From: Gammaproteobacteria bacterium
Lineage (GTDB): Bacteria; Pseudomonadota; Gammaproteobacteria; Pseudomonadales; Cellvibrionaceae
Direction: 5' to 3'
DNA: 64,000 bases
NCBI GenBank assembly: GCA_004172865.1
Contig: SEBV01000011.1
Span: forward strand, 164,815-228,814
This document shows, piece after piece, positions 1-8,248 of the stretch. How positions within the stretch are numbered: the first letter of the stretch is position 1; each line of letters starts with the position of its first letter. The notes below the pieces were generated by a model. The model saw only the letters and a program-made list of their open reading frames with translations, was not told the origin of the DNA and did no database searches. Both the position numbers and the translations under genes were made by a program.

Positions 1-20
1 AAAAAGGTACACGTTTTCAG

Positions 21-1868
21 ATGCATGATTCTGAATACGAAGTTCAATTTGTATATCAAGATAATGTTCGATTTGCGTCAGTGAAAGGTGGCAAGCAATT
101 TAAGTTACATGTAAACGACTTTAATAACTTGAAACTTTCGAAAAATATTGAAATTACTTTTCTTTCAAAGTTAGAGATCACCGAAGAAAACATTGGAACA
201 GTAATGAAAAAAAAGCAGTTCGTGGATGCTTTAATTCTTGCTTTTCCTAATCACATGCTACAAAGCTGCGCTGAAAAAGTGATCTTGAATGTAGCTGGAA
301 GGATTGGTGTATCTGCACCATCATTCCACACTGTAAAAAAATGGATTCGCGGTTACAAGTTACATGGTGAAGAAGGGTTAATTCCAAAGTGCAACGGTAA
401 CTCGATACCGCGTTACGAAATTGAAATTGATATGGTGATTAACGAAGAGATACGTAACGCCTATTCGAAGAGAATGAAAATTCTAGCGACAGAGATACAC
501 GCTACAGTCTTAGAAAAACTTCGAAACCTTGCAAAATCAAGAGGCTTGCAAGATTATAAAATTCCGCATGTTAGGACTATACAACGTAGAGTTGTAATCC
601 TCGACCCTTACCTATATTTTCGAGCAATGCTTGGGGCACCGATAGCAAGCAGGCGAGTACGGGCATCGGGAGCGAGAATGATTTCACCTTCGGCACTCTC
701 CGTTGTACAAATCGACACGCACATGATGGATATACTCGTGGTAGATCCCGAGACTAGAGAAGTCATTGGTCGCCCTTATCTGGTTGTAATTCTCGATGTT
801 TATACACGGATGATCGTGGGATATTTTGTAAGTATGTTTCCTCCCAGTGCCACGACAACTATGCAAGCAGTTAAGTACATGCTTCTGAATTATGGAATTC
901 CGACAATCATCATTCCCGATCGGGGCATTGAATTCATAAATTCCGCCCTCTTCCTTTTCTGTAGTCGCGCCAAACTAATACTCGAGCTTTCAATGGTAAG
1001 GGAGCCGAATAATAAAGCTCATGTGGAGAGCATGTTTGCCACAATTACTTTAACACTAATTCAAAGAATGGAAGGAACGACCGGTTCAAATATACTCGCT
1101 CGCGGAGATTACAATTCTTCTGACCATGCTGTTTTCACACTTGAGCAAGTAGACTCTTTCCTCTCAGACTGGATACACAACGTTTACCACGTGCGCCAAC
1201 ATTCTCAAACCGGCCGTGCGCCAATCCGCGTATGGCAGGAATCAACTGCCCTAACTTCTCCTCTTAAAATAACTGAAGAAGAGATAGAAAATCTTGCTCG
1301 CGTTCCACACCAAAAAAGCGTAACCCAAGGACAAGTCACTGTCCATTCTCTTGATTATTACTCACATGCCTTAACGCGCTTCAACGGACAAGAAGTGGTG
1401 GTAATGGTGGATGAATTGAACCTCGGCTGCGTGTACGTATCGCACAAAGATGAACCGGATGTTTTGTACAAAGCCGATTCTACCCAACCCGACTACACGC
1501 AAGGCCTCACTCTGAATCAGCACAAACTCGCGAGAGAAGAACTGAAGGCATTAACACAAGCTGATATCAAAGCCTTAGGCAAAAACGCACCGGCCCGAGG
1601 GCTAGCGTTGCTAATGCAGCGAATTAAAGATGCAGCTTTGTCAGCGAGAAAAATGAAAAAAGCTACTAACGGCAAAGGTGTTGGTGAAACTGGGGTATTT
1701 AACAAGCCAGAAGTGCAAGAGGAGGCAAAAACAGCAAAAGCCTCAACAAGGGCAAGAAATGCAGTCAAGGCTGTAACGCAAGAAGAAACACATCGAAAAG
1801 CATTTGTCGTTGAATCTTATGAAACGACAGAGGGAGCGTCTGACGATTTCGACATTGTGTTTGATTGA
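21..1868 (+). CDS. tnsB: TnsB/TniA-type DDE transposase of a Tn7-like element
   Basis: This is the transposase that would cut and join the transposon ends. The protein has an N-terminal DNA-binding part with helix-turn-helix segments (about residues 60-120) and an RNase H-fold integrase core. The core shows D232 (VQIDTHMMD), D300 (IPDRGIEF) and E336 (NNKAHVESMF), the DDE triad expected for TnsB/TniA. A basic, alanine/lysine-rich tail (about 540-590) may contact TnsC, as is known for this family. The 615 residues are close to the usual size. The frame stays open to the left edge of the window and reads a plausible GTRFQ just before this ATG, so the true start may lie outside. The downstream TnsC and TniQ genes on the same strand confirm the family. 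A tnsA gene, if present, would lie to the left and cannot be seen. Confidence 0.9.
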   Translation: MHDSEYEVQFVYQDNVRFASVKGGKQFKLHVNDFNNLKLSKNIEITFLSKLEITEENIGTVMKKKQFVDALILAFPNHMLQSCAEKVILNVAGRIGVSAPSFHTVKKWIRGYKLHGEEGLIPKCNGNSIPRYEIEIDMVINEEIRNAYSKRMKILATEIHATVLEKLRNLAKSRGLQDYKIPHVRTIQRRVVILDPYLYFRAMLGAPIASRRVRASGARMISPSALSVVQIDTHMMDILVVDPETREVIGRPYLVVILDVYTRMIVGYFVSMFPPSATTTMQAVKYMLLNYGIPTIIIPDRGIEFINSALFLFCSRAKLILELSMVREPNNKAHVESMFATITLTLIQRMEGTTGSNILARGDYNSSDHAVFTLEQVDSFLSDWIHNVYHVRQHSQTGRAPIRVWQESTALTSPLKITEEEIENLARVPHQKSVTQGQVTVHSLDYYSHALTRFNGQEVVVMVDELNLGCVYVSHKDEPDVLYKADSTQPDYTQGLTLNQHKLAREELKALTQADIKALGKNAPARGLALLMQRIKDAALSARKMKKATNGKGVGETGVFNKPEVQEEAKTAKASTRARNAVKAVTQEETHRKAFVVESYETTEGASDDFDIVFD

Positions 1869-1889
1869 TGGGAAAGGCTCATAAATTAA

Positions 1890-2453
1890 ATGCTAGACCA
1901 AAACAATAACTTGAATAACTTGGAAATAAAAATAATGAAAAAATCTGGAAATATTTTAAGCAAACTCGACTTCAACACCATTTTAAATGGTGTTACCAAA
2001 CGTATTGAGCGAAGCTGTATTGAACACTATTCTGTAGGATGCCTACTGCTCGGAAATCGCCACAGAGCGAAAATTATCGGTGAACTCCTCTATAGGAGAA
2101 TGTCAATTCATACAATCGACGTTATCGCATCTCCAAACGCATCACCTAAGCAATTGGCATTGTCAATGCTTCACGCATTAGGCATTCGCGATGCTGCAAT
2201 TAAGACCGAGTCGCAGATTAACGATCAACTTTTCAGTTGCCTTAAAGAACGAGCAATAAAATTAATTGTGATAAATGAATCGGATAATTTATTTGGCCTT
2301 TCTCATTCTGCGGGCAGCGCAGCAGCAAATAGGTGGTTAAACAATTTATTTAACCTAGGCGGTATGGCCATTTGTCTTATTGGCGCGACTGTTCTACATG
2401 GACACCTCGATGAGCAAATAACCAAAAGAATAACTGACGGATATTTCATCTAA
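1890..2453 (+). CDS. Short TniB/TnsC-like protein with a degenerate P-loop
   Basis: This is a paralogue of the next gene: the block ASPKQLALSMLHALG matches ATPKKLASVLLHALG there, and RWLNNLF...ICLIGA matches QWLKGLI...ICLVGV. The P-loop position (residues 55-62) reads GNRHRAKI, which keeps the lysine but lacks the second glycine and the Ser/Thr needed for nucleotide binding. The Walker B position reads VINESD (128-133) instead of LLDE. The protein stops at 187 residues, just after ITKRITDGY, so the C-terminal lid domain is absent. It lies 21 bp after tnsB and 49 bp before the intact tnsC, in one operon. It may be an accessory non-ATPase subunit of a TnsC ring, a regulator, or a decaying duplicate. 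The frame is open with no internal stop, which favours a maintained gene. The start is uncertain, because no strong RBS precedes this ATG or the one at 1935. Confidence 0.7.
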   Translation: MLDQNNNLNNLEIKIMKKSGNILSKLDFNTILNGVTKRIERSCIEHYSVGCLLLGNRHRAKIIGELLYRRMSIHTIDVIASPNASPKQLALSMLHALGIRDAAIKTESQINDQLFSCLKERAIKLIVINESDNLFGLSHSAGSAAANRWLNNLFNLGGMAICLIGATVLHGHLDEQITKRITDGYFI

Positions 2454-2502
2454 CAAAACTATAAAAATAACTAACACAAAATAATAATAACTGGGGATAT
2501 TT

Positions 2503-3444
2503 ATGAACAATGAATTCTTATTAAAAATAAAAAAATTTGATAGTGGCTTGGTAAAACATACAGCATTTTTAAACGCACTTGACGGAATAAAAGAGTGCAT
2601 CGAACTTACAAAATATAGTCGAGAATCTGTGAACTGTACACTATTGGCCGGTCCTGGCTGCGGAAAAACCGCTCTATGCGGACATATAATAAAATCAATG
2701 CCCGAGTCTGTCAGAACTGAATCTGATTTCGAGTTTACGCAGCGGCCTGTGATATACGCGGAATGCCCATCAAATGCCACTCCAAAAAAACTGGCGTCAG
2801 TACTTCTACATGCATTGGGGGACAATAATCCAGAGAAAGGCAGTGAGTTTAATTTGACTGAAAGAATTATAAAACTCTTACGCGAGTGCAGAACAGTGCT
2901 CCTACTACTTGATGAAATACATAACCTCTTAAGTAAAAATCGAACAAGCATATCTCAAAAAGCTACATGCCAATGGCTTAAGGGGCTAATCAACAGAACA
3001 AATACTACAATATGTTTGGTCGGAGTTGATGAATTTTCAGACACGCTAGACGCAGAAATATCTCGCCGGTTTTTAAGAAGATACACACTCGGTTCGCTTT
3101 CTAGCGCCACAAAAAAAGACGGGACCGGTGAACTACAAAATTACTTTAAAGTGCTCGCCAATACTGCAAAAGATGTTTTTGAGTTGGACGCAGTTCCAAA
3201 TAATTCGAACGCTCACTTCATTAAGCAGTTATGGGTTGCAACCGGTGGAATTCCCTCTTATGTAAGCGCACTTATCAAAACAGCTATTCATACGCTACAC
3301 AGATACAACAAAAAAATATTGGATATCCAGGATCTCAGCGATGCTTGGGAAACAGGGATTTGCAGAGAAGTGAGTGTAATAAAGACGAATCCGTTTACTC
3401 TAGATCCCACGGCGCTTTCGCTCAGTGTAGGCGGTGTGATATGA
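2503..3444 (+). CDS. tnsC: TniB/TnsC AAA+ ATPase, transposition regulator
   Basis: This AAA+ ATPase would link the target selector TniQ to the transposase TnsB. It has a Walker A motif GPGCGKT (about residues 50-56), a Walker B motif LLLLDE (133-138) followed by IHNLL, a sensor-1-like strand ICLVGVDEF, and a basic cluster RRFLRRY that could supply the arginine finger. At 313 residues it is a normal TniB length. A GGGGA box sits 5-9 nt before the ATG. The last four bases, ATGA, are shared with the start of tniQ, which implies translational coupling. It is the complete partner of the short degenerate paralogue just upstream. Confidence 0.88.
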   Translation: MNNEFLLKIKKFDSGLVKHTAFLNALDGIKECIELTKYSRESVNCTLLAGPGCGKTALCGHIIKSMPESVRTESDFEFTQRPVIYAECPSNATPKKLASVLLHALGDNNPEKGSEFNLTERIIKLLRECRTVLLLLDEIHNLLSKNRTSISQKATCQWLKGLINRTNTTICLVGVDEFSDTLDAEISRRFLRRYTLGSLSSATKKDGTGELQNYFKVLANTAKDVFELDAVPNNSNAHFIKQLWVATGGIPSYVSALIKTAIHTLHRYNKKILDIQDLSDAWETGICREVSVIKTNPFTLDPTALSLSVGGVI

Positions 3445-5366
3445 AAAACCGCTACTTATTGGCTCGTCCTATTCCGCGTGATGATGAATCACCTGCGAGC
3501 ATTTTGATACGCGCCGCTGAAGGGAATGGATATGAGACAGTTCATAACATGATTTCCTTTACTGGATTAAACGCCAAAAGCATGTGCCTAGAAATATTAC
3601 TGGGTTATCTGGCACGTTTTCTTCATCTAATTAGTATCTTAGGAATACGAAGCGTTAATCCCGAAGAAGTGCTCGAACGCGGAGGACCTGGCAGCAAGAC
3701 TATGCGCAAAATGATGAAATATTTCTATCCGGCAGATTTTTTTCGCCAAGATGGAATAGCTTATTGTCCTGGTTGTTTGCACGAGAGCCAACATTTGCGG
3801 AAAATTTGGATGTTCCGTCCCTATTCTGTCTGCCATATTCACGGCGTTCCCTTACGCACCACTTGCACCAATTGCAATGAAGAAATGAAAATTTTTAGGG
3901 GAAAACTATGTGAGTGTTCGAATTGTGAGATCGATATTAGAGAAGCACTACCTGATCGAGTCATTGCGCAAGGCTCATGGATCTATGATTTTGTTCATGA
4001 AGGAAACTGTAGCAGCTTGTCGGAATTTACAACTCTCTTTTCCTGGGCGAAACAAATTTGTACAAAAAGCCAAGAAGTTAAAACCGACAACGAAGCAGCG
4101 ACGTTAGTTTACTTATATTTTACGGACCGACTTGGCTTTGAAAAACATTTTTTAAACTACATAGCTTCAGATGCGAGGCATACCAAAATTAAGCTTCTTC
4201 CCTTATTTACAGGAAGCCCGTCGCTCAAAAAATTCGCAAAGGAATTTCTCGAGGGGAAAGACTGCGGAATGCCCTCTTCCGAAGAGGATTTGGAAACAAA
4301 TCTTTCTGTAAATGAAGCTGCAATCATTCATGGGGTTACAACATCAACCATGCAAAAGTTGATACGGCGGAACAGTCAGCATTCCCAATTCGCAGGTGAG
4401 CCGCTTAGTGTTGGGAAAAGTATCGCTATAATCAACGCAGATATTGCGCGAAAATCTGCCATAAACGCACAAGACATTGGCGAATTCCTTACTATTCCAG
4501 AAGTAGCCAGCTTGTTAAATGTCCATCCAGAAATTGTGAGGTCTATTCAGAAGGCCAATTATCTAACGTTTGAGAGGCATGTTATTGCAGGCTCGTTGAA
4601 GTACGTCACGACGCTACCCAATGTTGAAACGTTTGAAAAAACTTATGTTCTAGTAGGGACATTAGCGCGAAAGCTAGCAGTAAATTCTACAGATTTAACG
4701 GCCCGCTTGGATGCTTTGGGTATTAAGCCAATAGCAACGCCTAAGGATAGCACTTTAAAAACATGCATATTTTCAGCATCCCATCTCCAAAGCGTGACTA
4801 AAGAAGACGTCCTGTCAGTGCAAAAATGTGCAACAAATGCTGGCAGAAAGCGCGAAGGAATGAAGAAAGATCTTCAAAAAGATGCGAGCAATGTCAATAT
4901 TATTATGGCAGCTGAACAATTAAATTTGTCCATTCAGAAGGTAAAAATCCTAATCGAGAAAGGCCTCCTTTCGAGAGTTTCGGACCAAGCCCCTGGTGTA
5001 TTTGTAAGTAAAATATCGATGAACAAACTGCTCGGAAATTTGAATGATGATCAATTTATTTCAATAGACGCAGCTGCTAATAAATTAAAGACTGTCACTG
5101 CTAATTTGAAGCGAGAGTGGATTGCTTCTGGAATGGTAGAATATCGAAATTTAATTTACTGGGAGCAAGTAAAAAAGTCAGACATTCAGCGGATATTAGA
5201 AATAAAATCTGAGTATGTAAATGCCTCTGAAGCAGGTAAATTGTTAGGTATGCATAGAACTCATATACGAAATTTGGCGAAACAAAATTTAATAACGCCC
5301 CGAATCTTCGGCGTCACAAAGAAGAATCGTCTTTACAAAATTTCTGATGTTTTAAAATTTAGCTAA
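3441..5366 (+). CDS. tniQ: TniQ/TnsD-type target-selection protein with an HTH array
   Basis: TniQ/TnsD proteins choose the insertion site and recruit TnsC. The N-terminal TniQ domain (about 1-165) carries zinc-ligand candidates C109-x2-C112, C131/H132, C142-x2-C145, and C157, C159 and C162. From about residue 285 to the end (641) the protein reads as a series of helix-turn-helix or excisionase-like units near 288-312, 348-378, 402-430, 486-510, 539-567 and 591-620, for example FLTIPEVASLLNVHPEIVR and VNASEAGKLLGMHRTHIRN. The start at 3441 overlaps the tnsC stop (ATGA), so the open frame upstream of it is not used. The long DNA-reading tail suggests site-specific TnsD behaviour rather than a short CRISPR-linked TniQ. 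The target is not visible here. Confidence 0.82.
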   Translation: MKNRYLLARPIPRDDESPASILIRAAEGNGYETVHNMISFTGLNAKSMCLEILLGYLARFLHLISILGIRSVNPEEVLERGGPGSKTMRKMMKYFYPADFFRQDGIAYCPGCLHESQHLRKIWMFRPYSVCHIHGVPLRTTCTNCNEEMKIFRGKLCECSNCEIDIREALPDRVIAQGSWIYDFVHEGNCSSLSEFTTLFSWAKQICTKSQEVKTDNEAATLVYLYFTDRLGFEKHFLNYIASDARHTKIKLLPLFTGSPSLKKFAKEFLEGKDCGMPSSEEDLETNLSVNEAAIIHGVTTSTMQKLIRRNSQHSQFAGEPLSVGKSIAIINADIARKSAINAQDIGEFLTIPEVASLLNVHPEIVRSIQKANYLTFERHVIAGSLKYVTTLPNVETFEKTYVLVGTLARKLAVNSTDLTARLDALGIKPIATPKDSTLKTCIFSASHLQSVTKEDVLSVQKCATNAGRKREGMKKDLQKDASNVNIIMAAEQLNLSIQKVKILIEKGLLSRVSDQAPGVFVSKISMNKLLGNLNDDQFISIDAAANKLKTVTANLKREWIASGMVEYRNLIYWEQVKKSDIQRILEIKSEYVNASEAGKLLGMHRTHIRNLAKQNLITPRIFGVTKKNRLYKISDVLKFS

Positions 5367-5390
5367 GAACAACCCGAAAGCTATTCAATA

Positions 5391-5421
5391 AAAATCCTAG
5401 CAATTACATTGCTAGGATTTT
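5391..5421. terminator. Perfect 14-bp hairpin after tniQ
   Basis: A perfect inverted repeat with arms 5391-5404 and 5408-5421 and a 3-nt TAC loop has A-rich and T-rich outer ends. It starts 25 bp after the tniQ stop. It probably ends the tns operon and could work in both directions. Confidence 0.85.
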
Positions 5422-5527
5422 TCATTTATATAAACACATATTATGTCTAAATTATTAATTTTAATTCCACGAATATTCTAACCTGCTATACACGATTTTG
5501 GGGTTAGCGTTTTCGGCAGAAAAACAG

Positions 5528-5685
5528 ACCACGGTATGTGTCGCCGGTTTCCGAGTTATACCATTGGATGTGTCGCATATTTAAAAATAGACCACGATAT
5601 GCGTCGCAATTTCGACCAAATATTGTGTCGCTATTTTCATAAGTAATTGATTTTTAAAGGGAATTACAACCAGTAGATGTGTCGC
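5528..5685 (+). repeat. Five 17-bp direct repeats, probable TnsB-binding sites of a transposon end
   Basis: Five direct copies fit ACCA-N3-NATGTGTCGC with at most a few changes: 5528-5544, 5560-5576, 5591-5607, 5615-5631 and 5669-5685. The start-to-start spacings are 32, 31, 24 and 54 bp. Arrays of this size and irregular spacing are what TnsB recognises at Tn7-like ends. Their place just after tniQ suggests that this is the end of the element distal to tnsA. No clear terminal ACA or 5-bp target duplication could be fixed, so the exact end and even the side it faces remain open. Confidence 0.65.
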
Positions 5686-5716
5686 TGACTGAATTTTAAT
5701 TAAACTGGGAGTCGTC

Positions 5717-5766
5717 ATCTTCGCGTAGCGGAGATCCAGCTCTTAAAGTCTTCGCAACGCGAAGAT
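5717..5766. repeat. REP-like palindrome with a distal inverted partner
   Basis: The segment ATCTTCGCG-TA-GCGGAGAT (5717-5735) folds on itself and is followed by CCAG, resembling the common proteobacterial GTCATCCC-CGCG-GGGATCCAG extragenic palindrome. A second arm, ACGCGAAGAT at 5757-5766, is the exact complement of 5717-5726. It is probably a worn REP-type element. Confidence 0.5.
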
Positions 5767-5798
5767 AAGAATGGAAAACAATTCCGGAGTGAATAACC

Positions 5799-5854
5799 AA
5801 AAACCGCTATTGAGTTAGTCAGAGATTTTCTGGTTAGGCTTGGTAGCGGTTTTT
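5799..5854 (+). terminator. 11-bp inverted repeat with T-run before the SDH protease gene
   Basis: The arms AAAAACCGCTA (5799-5809) and TAGCGGTTTTT (5844-5854) are perfectly complementary with a 34-nt spacer, and the second arm runs into T residues. It lies 26 bp before the next start codon, so it could terminate upstream transcription or act as a leader attenuator. The long loop makes either role uncertain. Confidence 0.45.
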
Positions 5855-5880
5855 TAATTAAAGATTGCGTGGAGGACAAT

Positions 5881-6864
5881 ATGACTGAGACCATACCATC
5901 TCAAGAGAAGCCAAAAAAAATTAAAAAATTACAGACAAAAAATCCAAATAAAGAAAGTGAAAATTCGACGACTGCTGAGAATATCAATTTAGATAAAATT
6001 GCAGATTTGGTAGAGTTGATCAGAACCAATGACGATGAACTAATAAAAACCGAAGTACAAAAGCATTTAATAAAAATAAAATCAAAATACAATTTAGAAC
6101 AATATATCACTCTAATCCTTTATGACAACTGTGACTCTATAAGTACTTTTCATGCAAACAGTATTTACAATGAGGCCTCAACTAATGCAAAACAAAAAAA
6201 CATTTACCTTTTACTTCACAGTGGCGGAGGAAAAATAGAACCTGCATATTTGATAAGTAAAACATGCAAAAGCTTAACCCAAGAAAAATTTATTGTTGCA
6301 GTTCCTAGAAGAGCAAAATCGGCAGCAACTCTAATTTCGCTTGGGGCTGATGAAATACATATGGGTCTCATGAGTGAACTAGGACCAATTGATCCGCAAA
6401 TTGGCGGGTACCCTGCCTTAGGCTTAGCAAATGCCTTAAATAAACTAGCTGAACTCTCAAGTAAATTCCCCCAATCATCAGACATGTTTGCAAGTTATTT
6501 AACCAAAAATTTAAACCTGAGAGATCTCGGATATTTTGAAAGAGTCAGCGAATCAGCCTCTCAATACGGTGAAAGATTACTACGAGGGAAGCAGCTTCCA
6601 GCACCGAATACACCAGAGTCACTTGCAGACCATTTCGTAAATCATTACAAAGATCATGGATTTGTAATCGACATAGATGAAGCCAGGAAGTTATTAGGAA
6701 ACAACATAATTAAATCAGACACTCAAGAGTATCAGTGTGCAAATGAAGTTTATAGTTTTTTAAACTTCTTCGAATTCGCCCTTGATCGATTAGTTTCAAA
6801 AGAATTTTATTATGTTGGGAGCTTTGAAAATGGTCTTAGTCTACGAGCGAAAACAGAAAAATAA
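5881..6864 (+). CDS. SDH-family (ClpP-fold) serine protease
   Basis: The protein resembles the serine dehydrogenase proteinase family (SDH_sah), which has a ClpP/crotonase fold. Visible motifs are LLHSGGGKIEPAY (about 111-123), the probable nucleophile S147 in AKSAATLISLGADEI, and the family signature LGPIDPQ (167-173). The first 40 residues are lysine-rich and low in complexity, with no signal peptide, so a cytoplasmic location is likely. The ATG at 5881 is chosen because GGAGGA ends 4 nt upstream; a GTG at 5869 would place the RBS inside the gene. It stands alone behind the presumed transposon end, with no operon partner. Its substrate is unknown. Members of this family are often met in accessory regions, so cargo or a defence-related role is possible but not shown. 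Confidence 0.75.
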   Translation: MTETIPSQEKPKKIKKLQTKNPNKESENSTTAENINLDKIADLVELIRTNDDELIKTEVQKHLIKIKSKYNLEQYITLILYDNCDSISTFHANSIYNEASTNAKQKNIYLLLHSGGGKIEPAYLISKTCKSLTQEKFIVAVPRRAKSAATLISLGADEIHMGLMSELGPIDPQIGGYPALGLANALNKLAELSSKFPQSSDMFASYLTKNLNLRDLGYFERVSESASQYGERLLRGKQLPAPNTPESLADHFVNHYKDHGFVIDIDEARKLLGNNIIKSDTQEYQCANEVYSFLNFFEFALDRLVSKEFYYVGSFENGLSLRAKTEK

Positions 6865-6888
6865 TAGCGAACGCTTGGATTCACATAG

Positions 6889-7026
6889 CACATAGGTTGG
6901 GGTAAGCCTGCGCACCCCAACATATCTGACTCGTTATGGCGCATTATTAAATCTACGAAAATATTTAATTAAAGACTTCCGCATATTTTTTTTACGGTTT
7001 ATACGGACACATGGTCGTGTTGGGGT
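6889..7026. repeat. Intergenic repeat, copy 1
   Basis: This stretch of about 138 bp is closely matched at 7968-8110. Both begin CACATAGGTTGG, contain the hairpin TTGGGGT...GCGCACCCCAA, share TTTAATTAAA and TTTTACGGTTTAT blocks, and end GGTCGTGTTGG. The two copies flank the TPR lipoprotein gene as direct repeats. Confidence 0.75.
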
Positions 7027-7105
7027 GCATCGCTCGTGAACTCGCGCTTTACCGCCAACCTACGTTAGCGAAAATTAAAATAGCCTAAACAAAAAAGGAC
7101 TCATC

Positions 7106-7942
7106 ATGATAAAAAAAATCTCCATACTGGCACTTGCCTTACTACTAACAGCTTGCGCTAACAAATCCGCTAAAAGCGAAAAGGAACCACATGTTTCAGA
7201 CGCCGACACAGCAAAAGCATTAAGCCGACTTCTCGGAGGAGAGCCTAAAAAGGTCGATGAAAATAAACTAGCCAAATACCCGTTAGGGTCAGAAAAAAAT
7301 CCAATACGCGTTGGCGGCCCAGGCGGACAAAGGAGCTATTTAAGTCGTCTAGTTTGCGAAAACAATGAGCCCGTTTCCTCGTTTACTCGCCAAGGTAGCG
7401 CCGGCCCTGGTCCATTTGGTTCGATTATTGACATCTACGAAGTGCTTTGTGACACAAACAAAGGAGTAGTGACGCATTCTGTATATCTCGATATGTATCA
7501 CGGAGATTATGAAGAAACGCGCCCAGCAGCAGGCTTTATTGCATTAAATCCCGATTGTTGGAGACCTTTAAAAAAAGCGATGGAATTTAGAGAGCAGAAA
7601 AATTTCAATGCGGCTTTAGAACAAATTGAACTACACAATCAATGCGACAAATCCGAGGAGCGCATGTCCTACTATTATCATTTGGGGTGGACTTACGCAG
7701 AGATGGGAGAATCCACAAAAGCAATTGAGGCCTATTCGGAAGGTTTAAAAACACAACCTAACTACCCTTTTGCCTTCTGGCGCAGAGGTTTAGCCTACGA
7801 AAAGCTCGGCAAAATAGCTGAAGCCCACGCAGATTACAAAACGGCATACACTTTAGGGATGAAAAATAATCCAGAAAAATTTAAAGAATTCCTAAACGAA
7901 AACCCTGATGTAGCTGAAAAACTTATGCCTAGAAATCAATAG
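7106..7942 (+). CDS. TPR-containing lipoprotein
   Basis: The N-terminus is a lipoprotein signal with lipobox LLTAC (Cys17), so the mature protein should be membrane-anchored. The middle (about 70-150) has no family I recognise. The C-terminal half carries tetratricopeptide units, for example YYYHLGWTYAEMGESTKAIEAYSEGL and the following AFWRRGLAYEKLGKIAEAHADY segment, which normally hold partner proteins. AAAGGA precedes the ATG at good spacing. The gene stands alone between two copies of a roughly 140-bp intergenic repeat, so it may have been duplicated or moved as a unit. No specific partner can be named. Confidence 0.75.
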   Translation: MIKKISILALALLLTACANKSAKSEKEPHVSDADTAKALSRLLGGEPKKVDENKLAKYPLGSEKNPIRVGGPGGQRSYLSRLVCENNEPVSSFTRQGSAGPGPFGSIIDIYEVLCDTNKGVVTHSVYLDMYHGDYEETRPAAGFIALNPDCWRPLKKAMEFREQKNFNAALEQIELHNQCDKSEERMSYYYHLGWTYAEMGESTKAIEAYSEGLKTQPNYPFAFWRRGLAYEKLGKIAEAHADYKTAYTLGMKNNPEKFKEFLNENPDVAEKLMPRNQ

Positions 7943-7967
7943 TTGGAATCGGCCCGTCGTTTTGAGT

Positions 7968-8110
7968 CACATAGGTTGGTTGGGGTAAGCCTGCGCACCC
8001 CAACATGTCTGGCTCGTTAATGACACATTATTGAATTACGAAAACATTTAATTAAAAGCTGTCGCACATTTTTGTTTTACGGTTTATGCGGATACACGGT
8101 CGTGTTGGAG
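7968..8110. repeat. Intergenic repeat, copy 2
   Basis: This is the second copy of the element at 6889-7026, in the same orientation, with a 4-bp GGTT duplication near its start and scattered substitutions. Together with the segment at 8140-8205 it fills most of the 305-bp gap between the TPR lipoprotein and the DUF4365 gene. Confidence 0.75.
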
Positions 8111-8139
8111 TAATCAGGGTAAGTGTAAAATAAATACCC

Positions 8140-8205
8140 ATGCCTGTCGCAGGCCTTAACTTTCTTTGCTTCGTCAAAAGAGAAGTAACTCGGCAGCAGG
8201 CGAAA
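8140..8205. repeat. Probable dispersed intergenic repeat
   Basis: The sequence around AACTTTCTTTGCTTCGTC...AAGAGAAGTAAC is an imperfect palindrome that I recognise as similar to a dispersed proteobacterial intergenic repeat (CTTTCTTTGCTTCG...GAAAGTAAC). Only one copy is in this window, so the call rests on memory of the motif. Confidence 0.35.
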
Positions 8206-8248
8206 TCAATGATATCTAAAACTTATATAAAACTAACTTAGGCTGTCA

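Noticed and set aside
5528..5685. Possible CRISPR array after a Tn7-like operon
   Set aside because: The repeats are only 17 bp, partly degenerate, with spacers of 7-37 bp of uneven size and no cas genes nearby. TnsB sites explain them better.
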